Part shown: positions 59,837-64,000 of the stretch, one piece after another
Position numbering within the stretch: position 1 is the first letter of the stretch
Layout of the letters: each line of letters begins with the position of its first letter
From: Thermogemmatispora carboxidivorans
GTDB taxonomy: Bacteria > Chloroflexota > Ktedonobacteria > Ktedonobacterales > Ktedonobacteraceae
Direction of reading: 5' to 3'
Length of the DNA: 64,000 nucleotides
Assembly (NCBI RefSeq): GCF_000702505.1
Contig: NZ_JNIM01000001.1
Span: 2,976,001 to 3,040,000 of the forward strand
Position numbers and translations under genes: made by a program
Notes under the pieces: generated by a model
The model's database searches: none
Told to the model about the DNA's origin: nothing
The model's input: the letters and a program-made list of their open reading frames with translations, nothing else

Positions 59837-61780
59837 TTAGAGATAACGGGCCTGACGGGCATCCCCCTCCTGTCCCTCTGCCCCCTCGTCTTCACGCGTG
59901 TGCCCACGAGCACGCTGGTGCAGTCTGGCCAGATGACGACGCTCCCGCTCTTGAGCGGCGAGCGCTGGTGGCAGGAAGCGCAAGTTGTTACAGGCCTCCA
60001 ATGCGCGGCGTGTGAACTGTTCCACCTGGGCCAGAGTCACCGGTCGAATATTCTCCAGAGCCGTCTGGGCCTCAGTGAGCGTAATGGAGGTGTCACTGCC
60101 GTTGGCCAGAAAGCGTGCTTCCTTGAGGACCGCTTCCAGATCAGCGGGACTATAGCTGTCCGTTTCGCGCGCAAGCAGCTCCAGCGCTTCCTCACTCAGC
60201 GTGACCTGCAGGAGACGCGCCTGGACCTGCAGGACGCTGCGCCGTCCGGCCTCATCCGGGCAGAGCACGGGGAAGATGACATCGAAGCGTCCAGGCCGTA
60301 GGAGGGCTGGATCAAGCAGATGCGGCTGATTGGTCGCCGCTACCACCAGCACGCGCCCGCGCAAGGCCTCGTCTCCCATCCATTGCAAGAGCGCCCCAAA
60401 GAGATTGGCCGCCACCGGGCTGCCAGAGTGGGAGCCGCGCTGTGCCAGATGGGTCTGATCCAGCTCATCGATAAAGAGCAGCATGGGGGCCAGGCTCATG
60501 GCCAGGTCGAAGATGGCCTGCAGGTTGCGCTCGGAGGTGCCCACCACTCCTCCCAGGATACTGGCCATGCGGAGCGCCATCGCGTTGTAGCCCAGTTCCT
60601 TGGCTGCAGCCTCAACGTAGCGCGTCTTGCCCGTCCCAGGAGGTCCCACCAGCAAGACTCCTTTGGGCACGTCGCGCAGTCGTCCTTCACGCAACGGTGC
60701 AATGACCTCCTGGCGCGTCCAGGCAATCAACGTGTCCAGGCCGCCTAGACCGGCGAACCCTTCCGGCAGGGGGTCGAGCATGACCACGGTCTCGCTATAT
60801 TCCTGACGGATCAGGGCATCCTTGCGCGCTTTGACCAGTTGACGAGTGACTCCTGGCCGCCGGGTCTCCCCTCCTCCCTCCAATGGCTTTTCCGAAGCCC
60901 CCGCTGACAGCCTCTGGGACGCGTCTGGCCCCAGGCTCCCAATTCCTGCTGCTCCTTCCGTCCCAATGGCGCCGACTAAGAGAATATCCTCAATCTGGCG
61001 GAGATTGAGGCCGGCGGTATTGCGAGCCAGGTCTTCGATCGTCAGATCGAGCAAGGCAATGGGCTGCTCCTGGCGATAGTCCTGCAGGTACCAGGTAATG
61101 TAGGCCCGGCGGGTTGCCTCGTCAGGGAGGGCCAGCTCGATGACACGATAGCCGCTCGCATTCGCGCGCAAATCTGGGTGGAGACTGCTCAGCCGGGGAC
61201 TGAGCAGGAAGATCGGATTGTTCTGCCGCCCCAGGCTGACATCCTGGCCCCAGTAGAGCAACGTTGCCAGCAGGGCCAGCCGCTCCTCGCTCATCGGTGC
61301 CACCAGCGGGCCTGGGCAGATGAGGTCTACTCCATCCAGAATCACTGCGACCCGTCCGCAGGCAGCAGGATGACGCAGGAGCTGATCAATGATCGCCAGC
61401 GCCTGCGCCGGGCGTCGCGCGCTGCTGAACAGATCCTCCTGGTGGACGGCTCCTCCCGCTGCGGCTGCCGGTAGTCCTGCGTTGAGCGCGGTGACCAGAG
61501 GACCGGCAGGAGCAGCAAGGGCTGGCTCCAACAGGGCCAGGGCCCGTTCGCGCATCGAAGGCAAGGCAAAGGTAATGCCAACTGCCCGGTGATACGTCAG
61601 AACGATATCGCGAGCGTCTGTATGCAGTGTGCCCTGCAGAAACCGCAGGTGAGAGATTCCCTGGAGGGCAGTGACGCCCTGCACATCGCCGGTGAGAATG
61701 AAGCCGTGACTTGCTCCTGATCGAAAGAGCGTGAGAAATTCCCGGTACCAGGTGGGAAGCGCCTTCCTGGAAAGTTCCAT
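59837..61780 (-). CDS. AAA ATPase, Ycf46-like
   Basis: A 647-residue protein. Residues 1-330 form an N-terminal domain that looks like a degenerate AAA-like fold (FLTLFRSGASHGFILTGDVQ, VAVILDGVDLI). Residues about 350-600 are an AAA+ module with Walker A LLVGPPGTGKTRYVE (378-387 core), Walker B LLFIDELDQ, sensor 1 VVAATNQP and Arg finger RPGRFD. The layout fits Ycf46/FtsH-type AAA proteins. In cyanobacteria ycf46 often occurs with DUF1257 (ycf35) and DUF2997, both encoded just upstream here. Its role is probably ATP-driven remodelling. AAGGAG precedes the ATG. Confidence 0.75.
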   Translation of the reverse strand: MELSRKALPTWYREFLTLFRSGASHGFILTGDVQGVTALQGISHLRFLQGTLHTDARDIVLTYHRAVGITFALPSMRERALALLEPALAAPAGPLVTALNAGLPAAAAGGAVHQEDLFSSARRPAQALAIIDQLLRHPAACGRVAVILDGVDLICPGPLVAPMSEERLALLATLLYWGQDVSLGRQNNPIFLLSPRLSSLHPDLRANASGYRVIELALPDEATRRAYITWYLQDYRQEQPIALLDLTIEDLARNTAGLNLRQIEDILLVGAIGTEGAAGIGSLGPDASQRLSAGASEKPLEGGGETRRPGVTRQLVKARKDALIRQEYSETVVMLDPLPEGFAGLGGLDTLIAWTRQEVIAPLREGRLRDVPKGVLLVGPPGTGKTRYVEAAAKELGYNAMALRMASILGGVVGTSERNLQAIFDLAMSLAPMLLFIDELDQTHLAQRGSHSGSPVAANLFGALLQWMGDEALRGRVLVVAATNQPHLLDPALLRPGRFDVIFPVLCPDEAGRRSVLQVQARLLQVTLSEEALELLARETDSYSPADLEAVLKEARFLANGSDTSITLTEAQTALENIRPVTLAQVEQFTRRALEACNNLRFLPPALAAQERERRHLARLHQRARGHTREDEGAEGQEGDARQARYL

Positions 61781-62221
61781 AACGGGACACTCCTTCCATG
61801 ACGTGAAATGAACGTGGGCTGCAAGCCAGGGAGGAGCGGGGGCGGAACGAGACCCGAAGACCTCTCATCCCCCACCCCCATCACCGCTCCCAGAGGATAC
61901 CCTGGAAGCGTCAGGAGCAGCGGACAGGATGGTCTTCAACCAGGCCGCTACTCCCCCCCACGATAGTCCCTCAGTCCCTCAGCCCGAGAAGACCCCTGCC
62001 GCAGCCCTGGACAAGGCTCAGCGTGGAGCCCGCCTGTCCGTCTGGGAGGCAGCCTCTTCGTCTGCCTCCCAGATGACTGGCTCGTGATCATCCTGATCAG
62101 CTGGCCTCCCTGCCCACCTCCCTCCCGCTGCCCTCAGCTCGCTGCCGATACGAAGCAGAGGGCCAGGGGAAAGGAGACAACAAGGGCAGAGGTGGATTGC
62201 GTCGCGGGGAACGCCGGGCCG
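61781..62221. other. intergenic region, no gene recognised
   Basis: About 440 GC-rich bases with no supportable frame on either strand, no RNA gene and no clear terminator. It may hold the promoter of the AAA gene. Confidence 0.35.
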
Positions 62222-62503
62222 TTACGGGCAGATGTAGGCTTGCTGGCGAGCCATCTGCACACCGAACGCCTCCAGGTGCGCAAAGAGGGCCTCGCGGTCA
62301 AAGTCGAGCTCCCGGTCACCAGCTGCATCCCAGGCGCGTTCCGGGCGTTCTCTCTCCTGCAGCACGCAGGCCCGACAGGTCCCGACTTTCCAGGACCCAT
62401 CCGCCGAGAGCGCCAGGTAGAGTGCAGCAGCCTGACGAGGAGAGGCTGCCGGGCAGGCGCCGGATGCGTCCGGTGTCAGGTCAGAAAAGGGTTCCATGGT
62501 CAT
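62222..62503 (-). CDS. small protein with CRAC-type Cys pair
   Basis: A 93-residue protein, MTMEPFSDLTPDASG, with GTCRACVLQERERPER and a C-terminal AYICP. The ATG overlaps the DUF2997 stop by 23 bases and has GAGGAG upstream, so it is translated with it. Two Cys (CRAC) could bind a metal. Family unknown. Confidence 0.55.
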   Translation of the reverse strand: MTMEPFSDLTPDASGACPAASPRQAAALYLALSADGSWKVGTCRACVLQERERPERAWDAAGDRELDFDREALFAHLEAFGVQMARQQAYICP

Positions 62504-62765
62504 CGTTATGCTCCTCATGCTTCTCCAGCGTGGTCGTCTGATCAATCGTAGCAGCCTGCTCGCTGGCAGTCGCCTGGTCCAGAGCGGTGAGCAGGCCCAG
62601 TTCCGGCTTGGGCATAAACGCTGTGCGTTGCACGTGAATGCCCAGCTGATGCAATCTGGCATGCAGCTCCTTCCCGGCTTGCAGGCAGGCTGCTCCCTCA
62701 AAGTGCTGGTAATCGACGCGCGTCTGCCCATCTGGCAGGACGGCAATGGTAATGCGTTCAGGCAT
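62481..62765 (-). CDS. DUF2997-like protein
   Basis: A 94-residue protein. RITIAVLPDGQTRVDYQHFEG followed by CLQAGKELHARLHQLG fits the short DUF2997 family, in which I-x-PDG and a Cys-x-x-x-x-x-E-L helix are typical. The C-terminal half is a Thr/Gln/Glu-rich extension. The ATG overlaps the DUF1257 stop (ATGC/TGA region 62758-62765). It belongs to the DUF1257-DUF2997-AAA set. Confidence 0.65.
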   Translation of the reverse strand: MPERITIAVLPDGQTRVDYQHFEGAACLQAGKELHARLHQLGIHVQRTAFMPKPELGLLTALDQATASEQAATIDQTTTLEKHEEHNDDHGTLF

Positions 62766-63240
62766 AGCTCACTCCTGTAATCAGGATGCGTCCTGTCTCT
62801 GCCTCTTCCTCCGAAGTCACCTGATACCCCATCTGGCGGAGGGCGGCAAGTGTGGCCAGCGCAATGTACTTTTGCACAATGGCGCGTTGCACGTCCTGAC
62901 AGAAGTTCGTATCGACTCCCCAGAGGTCGCCCTGGAAGACGAGCTGACCAGAGGAGGTGATGTCCACCCCCAGGCCACGTGGGAGTGCCTGACTGGGAGA
63001 ACGGTGGGGTGATCGAGGGATGCAGATGGCCAGCCCGAGGCTGGTTCGATACGCCTTGCCCCAGTAGTCTTGATAGGAGGCGGTCACCGCCCCCTCATAC
63101 TGCTGAGCGACCAGAGCAATCGCCTGGCGCAGCAGCGTGAGACAGGGGTGCTGCGCCAGCGCCTGATGGTTCCCCTGGCCAATGAGTTCAGGCACATCGG
63201 CAAAGACAAGGTTCGTTGTTCCTTCTTCAATATGGCTCAT
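62758..63240 (-). CDS. DUF1257 (Ycf35-like) protein
   Basis: A 160-residue protein starting MSHIEEG with AAAGGAG upstream. Features are WGKAYRTSLGLAICIP, GLGVDITSSGQLVFQGDLWG and the end IVQKYIALATLAALRQMGYQ. Start motif MSHI, the glycine-rich strand with VFQGD and the C-terminal A-x-x-x-L-x-x-x-G-Y helix are typical of DUF1257/Ycf35. Function is not established. It precedes DUF2997 and the AAA gene, the set known from cyanobacteria. Confidence 0.7.
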   Translation of the reverse strand: MSHIEEGTTNLVFADVPELIGQGNHQALAQHPCLTLLRQAIALVAQQYEGAVTASYQDYWGKAYRTSLGLAICIPRSPHRSPSQALPRGLGVDITSSGQLVFQGDLWGVDTNFCQDVQRAIVQKYIALATLAALRQMGYQVTSEEEAETGRILITGVSYA

Positions 63241-63254
63241 ACACGAGTGCTCCT

Positions 63255-63286
63255 TTCGAGGACAGGATAGTTCGAGGACAGGATAG
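63255..63286. repeat. 16-bp tandem duplication upstream of DUF1257
   Basis: TTCGAGGACAGGATAG is repeated twice head to tail, 15 bases before the DUF1257 start. Each unit is followed by TTC, forming GATAGTTC (GAACTATC on the coding strand), which also occurs before dnaN at a similar distance. Confidence 0.7.
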
Positions 63287-63437
63287 TTCAGAGAGACACC
63301 TTGCAGGCCGCAGCAGGTGCCCGGGAGACACAAGCCCGGGAGGCGGGCGGATCTCACTCCCCAACAGGATCAGGGGGAGTGAGATCCCTCATCCCTGCAT
63401 CGCTGCCTCCAGTGATTTCAGCGTATGGTGGCTGGCA

Positions 63438-63752
63438 TCAGCCAGATCGTCCCCATACGGCAGCAGGAAAAATGGGAGAGAACAGCGCGTCACCGGCTGA
63501 CCAGGATGAATCTGACGGCAGTGCAGGAGAGCAAGCGGAGTTCCGGGCTCGACGGAGGAGGGACAAGGGATGAGCAAGGGGGGTGAGCGCAAGCGATGCA
63601 GAGAAGGCTGCCTCCTCCTGCGGAAAGCAGGCAGCGCCCTCCACCGACCCCCGAGGCCCGAGCGACGATGGAAGACGCTCTTCCAATGCCGTCAGGGCTA
63701 TTTGCAGGACAGGCGAGGCATCAGCAGAGCGAGAGGCAGGCGAATACGGCAT
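63438..63752 (-). CDS. hypothetical protein with strong ribosome site
   Basis: A 104-residue Ser/Ala/Pro-rich protein from ATG 63752, preceded by AAGGAGGTGA, the best ribosome site in the cluster. One helical part (VLQIALTALEERL) is visible, otherwise low complexity. The start lies 12 bases after the stop of the membrane protein upstream. Function unknown. Confidence 0.45.
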   Translation of the reverse strand: MPYSPASRSADASPVLQIALTALEERLPSSLGPRGSVEGAACFPQEEAAFSASLALTPLAHPLSLLRRARNSACSPALPSDSSWSAGDALFSPIFPAAVWGRSG

Positions 63753-63763
63753 GACGGTTTCGC

Positions 63764-63931
63764 TCACCTCCTCCTTTTTCGCCGGCAACGCTGGTCCCGG
63801 ATGACGAGGTCGAGCAGGCCACCGTTATGGCTGGAGCGCCTCAGATGCTCAAAGAGTACCAGCACCCCCATGCCCAGGACAACGAGGAAGGCTGGGATCA
63901 AGAGCAGCGCCGCCAGAAGCTGTAGATACAT
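63764..63931 (-). CDS. small single-pass membrane protein
   Basis: A 55-residue protein with one hydrophobic helix (LLAALLLIPAFLVVLGMGVLVLF, residues 5-27) and a basic C-terminus (RDQRCRRKRRR), so the tail is likely cytoplasmic. ATG at 63931 follows AAGGAG. First recognised gene of the minus-strand run. Function unknown. Confidence 0.5.
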   Translation of the reverse strand: MYLQLLAALLLIPAFLVVLGMGVLVLFEHLRRSSHNGGLLDLVIRDQRCRRKRRR

Positions 63932-64000
63932 GGATGCTTCTCCTTGAGGTCGTGTCCCCATGCGATGCCACGAGATGGGGCCATCACGGATGAGGGGCTG

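Noticed and set aside
1-64000. tRNA, rRNA or CRISPR arrays
   Set aside because: No T-loop signatures in a cloverleaf context, no rRNA-like stretches and no regularly spaced direct repeats were seen.

Overview
The window looks like a chromosome segment from the Ktedonobacteria class of Chloroflexota; a Thermogemmatispora-like thermophile is a reasonable guess. The reasons are high GC content, many regulators that fuse an XRE or SARP DNA-binding head to TPR repeats, NTPases of the STAND class, and numerous lineage-specific small proteins. No 16S or other decisive marker is present, so the placement is inference.

Layout. (1) 1-3.3 kb: the end of an alpha/beta hydrolase gene, then a minus-strand operon with a consensus promoter encoding a short acidic precursor peptide, an ATP-grasp ligase and a PIMT-type O-methyltransferase. 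This matches a graspetide (omega-ester peptide) pathway with aspartimide tailoring. (2) 3.7-21 kb: a repeat-built region in which HTH-TPR regulators precede copies of a cassette made of a short Cys-containing peptide gene (CPRCC) and a SAM methyltransferase. Three copies are truncated. The intact copy at 13.3 kb leads a run of overlapping genes: two methyltransferases, four small proteins (one with a Cys-rich tail) and two large NTPases. A SLOG-NUDIX fusion, an ASCH protein and a HAD phosphatase are interspersed. (3) 21-25 kb: a stand-alone type IIG-like restriction-modification protein. (4) 25-30.7 kb: a small gene with a perfect consensus promoter, a BioH-like hydrolase, a coiled-coil membrane protein, a response regulator with a degenerate receiver, and an ArsR-ArsC fusion. 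(5) 30.9-44 kb: ion homeostasis and transport. It holds a USP-CBS protein, a remnant of a hydrogenase or complex I membrane subunit, NhaP and NhaA antiporters, a lipoprotein cupredoxin, a ClC channel, a TetR regulator and a two-gene ABC transporter. (6) 44.8-51 kb: an MFS gene interrupted by one in-frame TGA, an arsC-aquaporin pair, and pstS-pstC-pstA behind a PhoP-like box. (7) 51-64 kb: a minus-strand run of about 17 genes with a second sliding clamp (DnaN), a Ycf46-like AAA ATPase, a DUF3150-like protein, DUF1257 and DUF2997 proteins, a CxxC protein, an ArsR regulator and several unknowns.

How they may work together. Region 1 is a self-contained biosynthetic unit. Region 2 resembles a repeatedly duplicated regulator-peptide-modifier unit and is the best candidate for an undescribed system. 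Region 7 resembles a DNA-metabolism or conflict module of plasmid or integrated-element origin. No tRNA, rRNA, CRISPR array or intact transposase was recognised. All function calls come from reading motifs and gene order, and no database search was run.
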